Below the pieces are notes generated by a model. The model did not search any database. It was not told where the DNA came from and was given only the letters and a program-made list of their open reading frames with translations. From Auriscalpium vulgare (taxonomy: Eukaryota > Basidiomycota > Agaricomycetes > Russulales > Auriscalpiaceae), in the NCBI GenBank assembly GCA_019915015.1, contig JAHBBC010000017.1:434001-498000 (forward strand): a DNA stretch of 64,000 nucleotides, written 5' to 3'. Each line of letters starts with the position of its first letter. The first letter of the stretch is position 1. Positions 24,301 through 32,863 of the stretch are shown here, one piece after another. The translations under genes and the position numbers were made by a program.

Positions 24301-24720
24301 GTTGCAAACTTCACTGGTCAAGGGTTTGATCTTGAACAACTGGGAACTCTTCATTATTCTCAAGGACAATATGACATTGCCCAACAGTGCTGGCAACAAT
24401 CACTTGAGTTATTTCAAAGCAGGAATAATATGCTTGCAGAAGCACATATTCTATATCTTCTGGGAACAGCATTCTACAATATGATGCAATACTCTAAGGC
24501 CAGAGAACACTGGGAGCTCTCCTTGCAAAAGAGTGCAGAGGTTGAATTTCCATTGTGTGAAGGTTCCGTCTTAGAGTGTCTAGCAGAGCTAGAAAATACT
24601 TTCAACAATTTAGTACCTGCAATTGAATTATATGACAAGGCATATCAAGCTTTCCAAAGAGCAGACTTTCCCGTTGGCCAAGAAAGAGTTAAAGCAAGTT
24701 TAGCGGAGTTACAGGTCTAA
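21330..24720 (+). CDS. NLR-like STAND protein: helical N-terminus, NB-ARC-type NTPase, TPR repeats (copy 1)
   Basis: Fungal NLR-like STAND proteins are thought to act as signal-dependent switches in non-self recognition and cell death. Exons 21330-21533, 21591-21760, 21820-21973, 22025-22081, 22133-22152 and 22206-24720 join in frame (3120 nt, 1039 aa). The donor of intron 3 is uncertain (21974 or 21992), but a CTAAC branch site favours the first. The N-terminus is helical (LKEIGEIAANVPYIKG), possibly HeLo/MLKL-like. The NTPase follows: LPQGFCGRSCEVEKIV, Walker A GPGGIGKTA, Walker B-like CLVTLDNFETLW, LLVTMRGTERP (sensor 1) and GLPLAVTLIA. At least eight TPR-like units follow (ALGDIYFTENTTNKAYKCF and others). 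AT-rich coding sequence contrasts with its GC-rich surroundings. An inverted, partly identical copy lies at 58916-64000. Confidence 0.85.
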
Positions 24721-24740
24721 AATGAATGAGCTCAATAATT

Positions 24741-24837
24741 GTAGTTTTGTGTGTTCTCATATAGTCTTGTGTGTTTTTATGTAGTCTGGTGTGCTCTTAT
24801 GTAGTCCTGTGTGTTCTCATGTAGTCTTGTGTCTTAT
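24741..24837. repeat. 20-bp tandem repeat, about five units, 3' of the NLR gene
   Basis: Units of the form GTAGTCTTGTGTGTTCTCAT start at 24741, 24761, 24781, 24801 and 24821, the last one partial, with a few substitutions each. They begin 21 bp after the stop codon, so they probably lie in the 3' UTR or terminator region. Confidence 0.9.
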
Positions 24838-24869
24838 AAATCACGTGCAGGATGCGCGGCGTGAACCGC

Positions 24870-25628
24870 TGATACGCTATCACCCGGGACAGACCCTAGC
24901 GGGGCGTGCGGCGAGTGCCTCACAGGACAACAACCACCAACACTGCCTCCTATACGTTGCGATCCAGACCGGGTGACTAGACTTGCAGAGTGGGAAGGTG
25001 TTCGTGTCGCTGTCGCGCTTCGCGCCCTCCCGCGGTCGTGCGGGGCCACCTCCTACCGCCTAAACACCAAACTAAACACTCACCTGCCTGGGGATGCCCT
25101 CTACGGGATCCGCCTCCGAGTGCTTCGCACCCGTGTGTGAAACGTCCGCCGATGGGCCGTCGCGCCCCCTCTTGCCTGTCCGCCTGCCTACCTGTTCCCC
25201 ATCGGTGGGGTCCTGCCTTCCTAAGTGTTTCGCACCCGTGTGCAAAACGTCCGCCAATGGGCCGTCGCGCCCCCTCTTGCCTGTCCGCCTGCCTACCTGT
25301 TCCCCATCGGTGGGGTCCTGCCTTCCTAAGTCTGGTAGCGCCTCAGGCTACGGTTTCTGTGAGGTAAAGGGTGTGGGTAGCTTGCGCCGCCCACAGGTTG
25401 ATTCGGTTGCTACGTCTCGCGCAGCTCCTTAAGTAGTGTCTCTACCTACGTTGCTAAGCCCTCCCGATCTAGCCCGTTCTGGTGATCCGTTCCGTCGCCA
25501 GTCCCGGTTGCTCCTGGGTCGCCGGACCACGTTCCCATCACCCACGCTCCCGCGACCCTGCGCCTCGCATGCTGCTTCCCCGTCTCGCGACGTCTCGCTA
25601 CACGCTTGCCCGCGGCCTGAACCTATCA
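24870..25628 (-). repeat. 3' LTR of element C (759 bp)
   Basis: Matches 48865-49518 over its full length with about nine substitutions, and carries one extra 105-bp tandem copy of an internal segment (around 25190-25330, GTTCCCCATCGGTGGGGTCC at both ends). Ends are TGATA and TATCA. Confidence 0.9.
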
Positions 25629-25666
25629 TTTCTCCCCCCAACTGAAACTGCAACTGTCCCCAGTTG
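25629..25666 (-). promoter_or_regulatory. stem-loop plus polypurine tract before the 3' LTR of element C
   Basis: On the element's sense (minus) strand this reads stem CAACTG, loop GGGA, stem CAGTTG, a short spacer with TTTCAGTT, then the purine run GGGGGGAGA, ending at the LTR edge. That is where Ty3/gypsy plus-strand priming is expected. On the other strand it lies 90 bp upstream of the antisense pseudogene start. Confidence 0.7.
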
Positions 25667-25756
25667 CCAGGAACCGCGCGGAAACGGCATATAAGGGCTC
25701 GCAACCTTTCGCGATAACATCGCTTGTAGCATCCCTTTGCCGATTTCTGTCCCGCG

Positions 25757-27126
25757 ATGTCCCTCCCCGCCGCTTCTGCCACCAACCTCTTCTGCCACCA
25801 ACCTCGACCTCCTCAGCCTGTTGACGCAGGCCCCCTTCGCTGGTTTTGACCTTGGGGATGCCGAACGGGAGGTTACGCTACGTCTAGAGTGGGCCGACAA
25901 AGTCAACCAGCTTGTGGTGCGTGCTGGTCCCCGACCGCGTCTTTTCCCGGCTTGACTGATGATGAACTCAATTCCAGACCCTTTCTTCAATCCGCGCGTC
26001 CCGCAGCCTGCGCGATCTTGCCTTCCACTTCACCTTGCCGATCCTCGAGTTCATGGTGAAGCTTGTTCCAGCGTCCGCCCCTCTTGCCCAGCGCTTCAAG
26101 GGCACCCTCATGCGTACCCTCCCCGACTCAGCGCGCGCCAGCCTGCGGTGGTCCCAGATGTTCTCCCCTTTCCCCGCCGACGCTACCGATGCGGAACTCC
26201 ACGTCTTGATCACCATCGTGGAGGCTGGGCTCTGGACCGTGTACTACTTCGGGGACGGTTCTGTCGAATCCTACCTCCATGAAATCACGGAGTTGCATGG
26301 CGCCTTCCCCACCCTGCGTCCTCAGGGCATGCAGAGTTGGCTCCTACGTGATTTCGACGCCCGGGCCGTCCATGGGATGTTTGTTATTACCCGTGAAGAC
26401 GCCGTGTGCCGCGCCCTGGCCTACCACGTCCGTGGTGCCTCCAGCTCCCCCCCCTCTTGTGCCTACGCGGGCCGCCTCACCACGGGCGTGGTGTACTACC
26501 TGTTGGGAGGCCTCGCGGAGGACTCGGTGGATATGTTACGGAACTTTACCACCATTTCTGAGGCCTTCGACATGTTTCGCGATATTTCGGCGGACTGGCC
26601 ACTGGTGTTGGATCGCCTCGACATGCGCTGGGCCGCGATGGCAACCTGTATGGGCGGGATGCTGGACGCATGGGGATTAGGATCCCGCCTCCTCGCCAAC
26701 CTCCAGCCCGCAGACTTCCTGGTCCAGGATATCAGCGTGGCCTCGATTCGCGCCATCGAGCGGATCAGTTCTGCGCGCCTCTCGCACATCTCCTCCTCCC
26801 GCTCCACGCCTCGCTTCTCCCGCGCCAGACAGGCCAGGCTCGCGTCCCCTCCTCGCGCCGTCCCCGTCCGTCATCATCGCCGCCTCCCTTCCGCTGCCCG
26901 GCGCCAACGTCGCGCCCCTCGCCGGCCCTTCTTCTCTCCTCCCTTCCCCGGCACCTCCGGTTGCTCCTGCCGCTCCCTTCGCGTCACTCGCCGCTGTTGC
27001 GCCCCCCGCGCCGGACCATGCCCCTGGCTCTGCCTCGCCCACCGTCGCCGCCCCCTCCTTCCAGGATGTCGGCATGCCTCCGGCCACTGCGGCGGCTGGT
27101 CCCGCTGCCCCCGAGCCCGTCGCTTA
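25757..27126 (+). pseudogene. antisense cargo gene of element C (relative of the two antisense proteins of element B)
   Basis: It lies opposite to the gag-pol strand, between pol and the 3' LTR. The start MSLPAASATNL at 25757 is thrown out of frame by a 16-bp tandem duplication (TTCTGCCACCAACCTC, 25774-25789 and 25790-25805). The right frame then reads LLSLLTQAPFAGFDLGDAE, LRLEWADKVNQLV. A 61-nt GT-AG intron (25917-25977) follows at the same place as in the element B relative, and exon 2 continues LPILEFMVKLV and LITIVEAGLWTVYYFGDGSV, SYLHEITELHGAFP. A second shift near 26800 moves the reading into a Pro/Ala-rich tail ending at 27126. The function of the family is unknown; similarity to the 413-aa protein at 42351-41048 is clear by eye. 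Confidence 0.7.
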
Positions 27127-27186
27127 GCCGATCGCGAGCTTTCTTCAAAAGGAGGCGCCCACTGCTTCAACAGCAGTGGGTCTTAG

Positions 27187-27508
27187 TGCCTCGAGGTAGG
27201 GACATGCGCCACGTCCTGGTCGGGTGTTCCCGCGTCTTGCTGTCCTGCTATCTGTTCGCTATCGCTATGTTCATAGTTGTTCGCTATCCGTCGCTACTTC
27301 TTTGCTGTGTACATAGATTTTGCTGTCCTGATATCTCCCAAATAAAGTCGCTTGCTTGATTCACACTTGCGCGCGCTCCCTCCGATTTGACCCAAGACCC
27401 GCCTTGTCCTAAACTTATTGCGTCTGTCGGCGTCCGTCCGCTTTGAGCTTCGCTAGGGTTCGCGAACTCAGTTTACCATGTCGTCTTGTCCCCCGTTCGT
27501 ACTTCCCT
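27187..27508. other. no coding signal; 3' flank of antisense gene and of element C pol
   Basis: Contains an AATAAA at 27340-27345 on the plus strand, plausible as a poly(A) signal for the antisense transcript. Nothing else was recognised. Confidence 0.35.
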
Positions 27509-27529
27509 TCACGCAAAACTCTGTCTAAT

Positions 27530-27565
27530 CCTCCCCCCAACTGAAATATCGACTGTCCTCAGTCG
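27530..27565 (-). promoter_or_regulatory. stem-loop plus polypurine module just after pol of element C
   Basis: On the minus strand: stem CGACTG (27565-27560), loop AGGA, stem CAGTCG, then ATATTTCAGTTGGGGGGAGG. It repeats the layout of the module at the 3' LTR, but sits directly behind pol and far from any LTR. Confidence 0.7.
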
Positions 27566-28765
27566 CCGTAGTGCTGGGCGGAATTTTTTTAAGACAGTGA
27601 TCTTGTTGTCCTTGTCATCGTCTTCCAGGGTGGGGTCATCTGCTTCCTCTTCATGAATGGCATCGTGATCCTGCCTATCTCCATGAAGGAGCTTGTCCAC
27701 CCTTGACTGCGGGACGTCCAGAAATTCCGGCAACTCTGGCAGCGCAATGTTCGTTCGCGCGAAGTAAGGCAGAACACGAAACTCCGCGACCGGTCGGTCG
27801 AAGAGCGCACCGTGAAGGTCCGCGAGCACGTAAGGTCCCCCTTTCCGTCGGCCAATTACCACGAACGGTCCATCGTAGCGCGGAAGCATTTTGCGATCTA
27901 ATGATTTCTCGTACCGCGTGAACCGTAGGAGGACCAAGTCGCCTCTCTTGAACTTGTAATCCGAATCGTCGCTTCGTGGTCACGCTCGAATTTTACCGCC
28001 GCGATACGTTGCGCTTCAAAAACTTTGTCGTGGATGGTCCTTAACTGCGCTTTTCTCTTTTGTAGGGCAATTGCCCTGCGCGCTATGAGGTCTGTGGATG
28101 ACAGTAGAGACTCGGGCGGAAGCATCAAGTATGAAGCCTCGATGATATCCAGCGGCATTAGCGGCTGCGTTCCTGTTACCGCGAAGTATGGCGAGCAGCC
28201 CATCCTCCGCCTGATCGTTATCCTGTCCGACCAGAATACCGAGTACGCGACCGAGGACCATTTTGCAGCATTTCCATCGGCTGCCTTGTACAGCGCTTGA
28301 CGTACGTCAAAGTGAGACCGCTCGACTATTCCGTTGGCTCGCGAATTATATCCCATTATTCGAATGTGCCGGACTCCATACTTATGCGCCAGGGATTCCA
28401 AGGCCGACACGAACGGTGCGCCGTTGTCTGTGACCACTTCTCGCAGGGCGCCCCACCGGCACAAGACGTCTTCAAAAATCCATTTCGCGATGGCGTCCGC
28501 CGTCTCCGCCCTTAGCATTCTCCACTCTGGATAGTGGGTTACGGAGCGGCGTCCTTGCACGATGTATTTGAATCCGCCGCTTGCTGGCATATGCATGGTG
28601 TCTGCATACATCTTTGCGAAAAGGTTTGCCGGCGTTGCCACCGTTGGCGGTATCCGGCTGTGGCGAACTAGTCGGGTTTCGCAAATATGGCACGTTCTCA
28701 CCCACCAGGCCACGTCTGTGTCCACGTATGGCCACCAGAAACGCTCCAACAGCATCATCCGCGTC

Positions 28766-28769
28766 GCGT
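28766..28769. repeat. target-site duplication of element B (GCGT), left copy
   Basis: GCGT precedes the 5' LTR here and follows the 3' LTR at 43293-43296. Reading across the host element with B and one GCGT removed keeps the integrase frame open (KGVYA then TRMML), which confirms the insertion site. Confidence 0.92.
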
Positions 28770-29623
28770 TGATGGGACCCGCCGCGCTACAGGCACCGAA
28801 ACGGGCCGATCGCACCGCCACAGAACGATACACACCCCCCGAGACGCCCATAGGGCGTCGAGGCAACCACACGACCACGATGCGATACTCCGGAGGCAGG
28901 GCGACACAGCTGCGATAACAGACGGCGTAGGGGAAGCGTACCGTGGAGGGGGGCGAGACTTAGCGGGGCGCGAGTGCACGGGCTGTGGGAGAGCTGACGA
29001 AGCAGCGGTATATAGATGCGATTCATACTCTTGTATAGACACTTTTGGACCTTGGGCCTACACCCGAGACTACACCTTTCATTCCTGCTTCACAGAGAGC
29101 ATCGCACGACGCGACACCGCCAGACCAGCCCGACACGATGCCTTAAACCAGGAAGCCGTAGCGACATCCGGGTCGCGCCACCTTTGCGATACCACGGGCT
29201 ACGCTGCCCCGACTCAACCACAGACTGGAGTGATACAGTGTGGTAGGTTTTATGACTGACGTTTATATTCCAGGATAGCGACTCGGACGGTACAAGCGCG
29301 GGGACACAGGTCGGACGGTCGGACGGCAAGGGCGACTCCGCAACTAGGACGGACCGGCGGCGACAGACGGGAGGGTCGCACCGAATAGTGTGGGAAGAGA
29401 CGCAACGTGCGACGGTCGGACGGGAGCGGAGAGAGAGAGAGAGAGAGGGAGAGGGCCGCAGGACGAGGGCAGGACCCGCGGGGTCCTGGGTGGTTTGTTC
29501 GGGGCACGGTCGCGATCTTGGGTTTCTTCCTCCGACCCACTACCTCTTGGGCCAGCGGTTGGCTGCTCGCTCCCTCCATTTCTATCGACGTTCCCGGGGC
29601 CTCCCCCAGGGTTCATCTCATCA
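28770..29623 (+). repeat. 5' LTR of element B
   Basis: Runs TGATGGGACC to TCATCTCATCA and matches 42439-43292 with two substitutions noticed (near 28870 and 28981). It contains a TATATAGATGCG stretch at 29010-29021, a plausible TATA region, and a (GA)n run near 29431-29450. Confidence 0.95.
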
Positions 29624-29647
29624 TTTGTGGAGCCCACCGCGAGGGGG
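29624..29647 (+). other. presumed primer-binding region of element B
   Basis: TTTGTGGAGCCCACCGCGAGG follows the LTR directly. Nearly the same sequence (TTTTGGAGCCCACCGCGAGG) follows the 5' LTR of element C on its own strand, which fits a conserved primer-binding site. The complementary tRNA was not identified. Confidence 0.65.
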
Positions 29648-29672
29648 CTAGTGTCAACCGCTCAGCAACCCG

Positions 29673-32600
29673 ATGGCACCAAAGGCGAGGGTTATCGTAG
29701 AGCCCACTCGACGCGCACCGCCCCGATCGGCCCCGTCGGAGTACTCGACCAGTCAGCGGGCGGAGTCCATGCCAGGACACCTCGCATCGTCGGAAGGTGG
29801 GGCGTCGGACGAAGAGCGCGCGACTTCCAGCGCTGAAGGCGCCGAGGGCGACAACGAAAACGACGACGGCGAGGCATCGGGTGTGTCGGACGCAGCACCC
29901 GAGAACGACGGGGATGCTGCGGGCGAGGCTCCCGGCGATCAAAACGCGGAGGCAGGCCCTGTCCAATCGGAAGAGTCGGAGCACGGTTGGGATGGTAGAA
30001 GGTCCCTCCATCAGGAGCTCCTGGACGTCAATGAGGCGTCGATCGAGTTGCTGACTGGCGGAGCGATGCGACAATGGTCGTCACCGGAGCTTACCCTGTC
30101 GGAATCGGAGCCCGAAGTGGCTGCGCTGATTGATGAGGACCGAGACGAGGCACAGGTGCCTTCCGACAGCGACCGCTTGGCTTCCGACCGCGGAAACGTC
30201 GGAACGCACGGAGGTTTATCAGGAGACGGGCGTGGAGCGGCCGCACAGGTTTCCCGACCAGTTTCTCCCACATCGCAATCCAGTACTCCGTTATCGCGTT
30301 TACCCCGTCGCACAACCATGGCCACTCCGATGCCTACCCGTGGCGACCGCCAAGCCCCTAAGTTCGACAATCTTAAGCCGCGCGAGCTGCAACGCTATTT
30401 CGCGGAGTTGAGGCACTTGTTCACGCGGGCGGGTATCGAGGACGGCCAGGACCAGGAGAAGAAGGAGCACGCCACGCGATACCTGGACGTCCTTACAGCA
30501 GACCAGTGGCAAAGCCGACCCCAGTACGCGGGCAATGCGACGTTCGAAGAGTTCGTGACCGCGATCATAGCGCTATACCCCGGAGCGGACGAGGAGCGCA
30601 AATACACGATGGGCGACCTCGATCAGCTCGTCGCCGAGACAGCCCGCCGAGGCGTCACGACCATTGGCGACGTTGGGGAATACTATCGCGGTTTCTACGC
30701 GATCTCCCAGTTTCTTATAGGGCGGCAGCGTATCTCCGAGCGCGACCGCGACTACACTTTCTTGCGTGGATTTCAGAAGGGACTGCAAGATAGGATAGAG
30801 CAGCGGCTGCAGCTGAAGTATCCCGACCACGATCGCGACGGCCCGTACCCGATGGACCAAATAGTGGAAGCGGCGCGGTACGTGCTGCACGGCACGTCGA
30901 GCACCCCGCGATCGGCAGGGCTCAGCGTCCCCGCGGGTCTGGCCGACTTGTCCCAACCCGTGGCCGTCAAGGCGGAAGAACCTGCGATCAAGGTCGAGCA
31001 GTTTGCCGCTCTGATGGAGAAGGCGGCCGAGCAGATCGCGAAAGCGTATAGCGCGGGGAGAGCCGATGCGATGGGGATGAGTAACGCAGGCCCGCAGCCG
31101 TCGGCGTACACGCGCGGGCCACCGGGCCCGATGATGGCGTCGGCCGCTCGTTTCGATCGTCCTCGCCCGGCCCCGGGACAGGATGGCGCCAGGTGCTCGT
31201 TCTGCAACGGTCCCGAGCACTTCATCCGCGAATGCCTCGTCCTGCAAGACTACATAGCGACGGGGCGGGTGGTACGCAACGAGATGAACCAGGTGGTACT
31301 CAAGAGCGGCAGGCCAGTGCCATTTGGGCTAGGCCCGATTCAAGCGAGGGTAGACGAATATTATCGCACGGACCCGTCCGGGCTGCGCGCCGACGTCGCG
31401 GCCAGAGTCGCGGGCAACGCGACGGAAACAATGATGTTGGCATCGACAGGTCCCATCGCCGTCACCGACTACCCGCTCCGACCTGCGCGCGACCAGCCGG
31501 TCGCCGGGCTCATCCAGTTAATCCCGCCGTTGACGGACGACGAGCGACTCGAGGAGTTGCGTCAAGAGATGGCGGTGTTAACCCTCATGAAGGAGCAGAG
31601 GAACGCCGGCCGGGCCCGAAGGGAGGCAGCGATTCGCAACGGAGAGTTACCGCCACCAATCGGTCCGCTGCCCGGGGAGAGAGTGCGATCCAAGAGGCTA
31701 GTCCCTGAGGTGGTCATATCCCCGTCGAAATTCACGGCAAAGCGGCCGAAGGTTACGTTCGCGGTGCCCGAAGATCCAGAGGATGCGGAAGCAGCGAGGG
31801 AAGAGAGCGAAGGCGAGCCGACAGTCGAGAAGGACCCCGAGGAGATAGAGCCGGAACCCATCCATCCTTTCGCCTCCGTACCCGACGCAACCTACATACC
31901 CGTCGGGGACGCGTCCCGACCAGACAAAGGGAAGAAACCAGTCGCCGCCTATACCAAGGACACGCCCATCCATAGTGAGGAAGTCGCGAAGGAAGTCTAC
32001 GGCCGCGCGATGGAGACTTCCGTCACTCTGACACAGAGCGAGTTACTGTCGCTGGCGCCAGAAGTACGTTCCCAGTTGCGATACGCTATCACCCCGCGAC
32101 GCATAGCGGCCCCGGTACTGTCCAGCGGGGACTCCCCAGTAGCGGTCCTACACACGGTCGTAGCGGAAGGGGAAGGGCCTACCAAGGAGTGGTCGGACCT
32201 ACCCGGCGACTTGTACGAGGAAGAGCGCGAGCAGGAGAGAGATCGAGCGCGGGGATACACCTCGCACATGCCGTCGTCGTTCTTGCAGGCCATACAGAGC
32301 CAGCCAGCGGTGCCGCCTCGCGGGTCGCTGGTGCTCTCCGACCCGATGCTGACGTTGATGAGTGCCTCGGCCGAGAAACCGGCCCCGCTGGTGGTCGCAA
32401 AAGAGTCATCGGCATTGCGAGCGGTCCTGCCCTTGGTGGATAACCAAGCGCACATTGAGGCTATCCTGGATCCAGGGTCGCAGGTCATCTCCATGTCCGA
32501 AGACGTTTGTCATTTTCTCGGCCTGGCATATGATCCCGCGATCACACTGGACATGCTTTCCGCCAACGGCTCGATTGACAAATCCCTCGGGCTAGCCCGC

Positions 32601-32855
32601 AACGTAGCGCTAAAGCTAGGCGACATCACGCTCTACGTGCAGATACACGTCATACGTTCTCCGGCCTACGACATCCTGCTAGGGAGGCCCTTCGACGTCC
32701 TCACTGGGAGTATAGTCCGCAACTTTGTCGATGAGCGACAGACCATCACGATCACCGATCCCAACACTCAAGCGACGGCGACCGTCCCGACAGTAGAGCG
32801 AGGCTCGCGTCGCATCGTTCAGAGCGCCGGCGAGCGCAGGGATTTTCGGCTCTAG
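29673..32855 (+). CDS. gag: element B Gag with C-terminal protease
   Basis: The Gag polyprotein (1060 aa) forms virus-like particles and packages the element RNA. A long acidic disordered N-terminus (residues 1-190) is followed by the capsid region (FDNLKPRELQRYFAELRHLF, LDVLTADQWQSRPQY) and a zinc knuckle CSFCNGPEHFIREC (C-x2-C-x4-H-x4-C) near residue 507. A Lys/Arg-rich segment follows, and then a retropepsin-like region with VDNQAHIEAILDPGSQVISM near residue 931 and ILLGRPFDVL. The active-site triad is DPG-like rather than D(T/S)G, as in element C. It starts MAPKARVIV, like the Gag of element C (MAPKPKIAH). Pol follows in the -1 frame. Confidence 0.88.
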   Translation: MAPKARVIVEPTRRAPPRSAPSEYSTSQRAESMPGHLASSEGGASDEERATSSAEGAEGDNENDDGEASGVSDAAPENDGDAAGEAPGDQNAEAGPVQSEESEHGWDGRRSLHQELLDVNEASIELLTGGAMRQWSSPELTLSESEPEVAALIDEDRDEAQVPSDSDRLASDRGNVGTHGGLSGDGRGAAAQVSRPVSPTSQSSTPLSRLPRRTTMATPMPTRGDRQAPKFDNLKPRELQRYFAELRHLFTRAGIEDGQDQEKKEHATRYLDVLTADQWQSRPQYAGNATFEEFVTAIIALYPGADEERKYTMGDLDQLVAETARRGVTTIGDVGEYYRGFYAISQFLIGRQRISERDRDYTFLRGFQKGLQDRIEQRLQLKYPDHDRDGPYPMDQIVEAARYVLHGTSSTPRSAGLSVPAGLADLSQPVAVKAEEPAIKVEQFAALMEKAAEQIAKAYSAGRADAMGMSNAGPQPSAYTRGPPGPMMASAARFDRPRPAPGQDGARCSFCNGPEHFIRECLVLQDYIATGRVVRNEMNQVVLKSGRPVPFGLGPIQARVDEYYRTDPSGLRADVAARVAGNATETMMLASTGPIAVTDYPLRPARDQPVAGLIQLIPPLTDDERLEELRQEMAVLTLMKEQRNAGRARREAAIRNGELPPPIGPLPGERVRSKRLVPEVVISPSKFTAKRPKVTFAVPEDPEDAEAAREESEGEPTVEKDPEEIEPEPIHPFASVPDATYIPVGDASRPDKGKKPVAAYTKDTPIHSEEVAKEVYGRAMETSVTLTQSELLSLAPEVRSQLRYAITPRRIAAPVLSSGDSPVAVLHTVVAEGEGPTKEWSDLPGDLYEEEREQERDRARGYTSHMPSSFLQAIQSQPAVPPRGSLVLSDPMLTLMSASAEKPAPLVVAKESSALRAVLPLVDNQAHIEAILDPGSQVISMSEDVCHFLGLAYDPAITLDMLSANGSIDKSLGLARNVALKLGDITLYVQIHVIRSPAYDILLGRPFDVLTGSIVRNFVDERQTITITDPNTQATATVPTVERGSRRIVQSAGERRDFRL

Positions 32856-32863
32856 AGGCGTCG

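Larger units (their letters stand above)
27509..28769 (-). pseudogene. element C pol, integrase half
   Basis: Continues the reading interrupted at 43297. The sequence starts TRMMLLERFWWPYVDTDVAW, followed by the zinc-binding CHIC, the DDE core (MYADTMHMP, VVTDNGAPF, NGIVERSHFD) and a GPY/F-type tail (MLPRYDGPFVVIGRRKGGPY). One base is off near 27963: DHEATIR goes out of frame before FKRGDLVLLRFTRYEKS. The stop is at 27509. It is about 80% similar by eye to element B pol. Confidence 0.85.

Noticed and set aside
28770..29623. Short ORFs inside the B-family LTRs
   Set aside because: The same frames recur in each LTR copy and lie in non-coding U3/R/U5 sequence.
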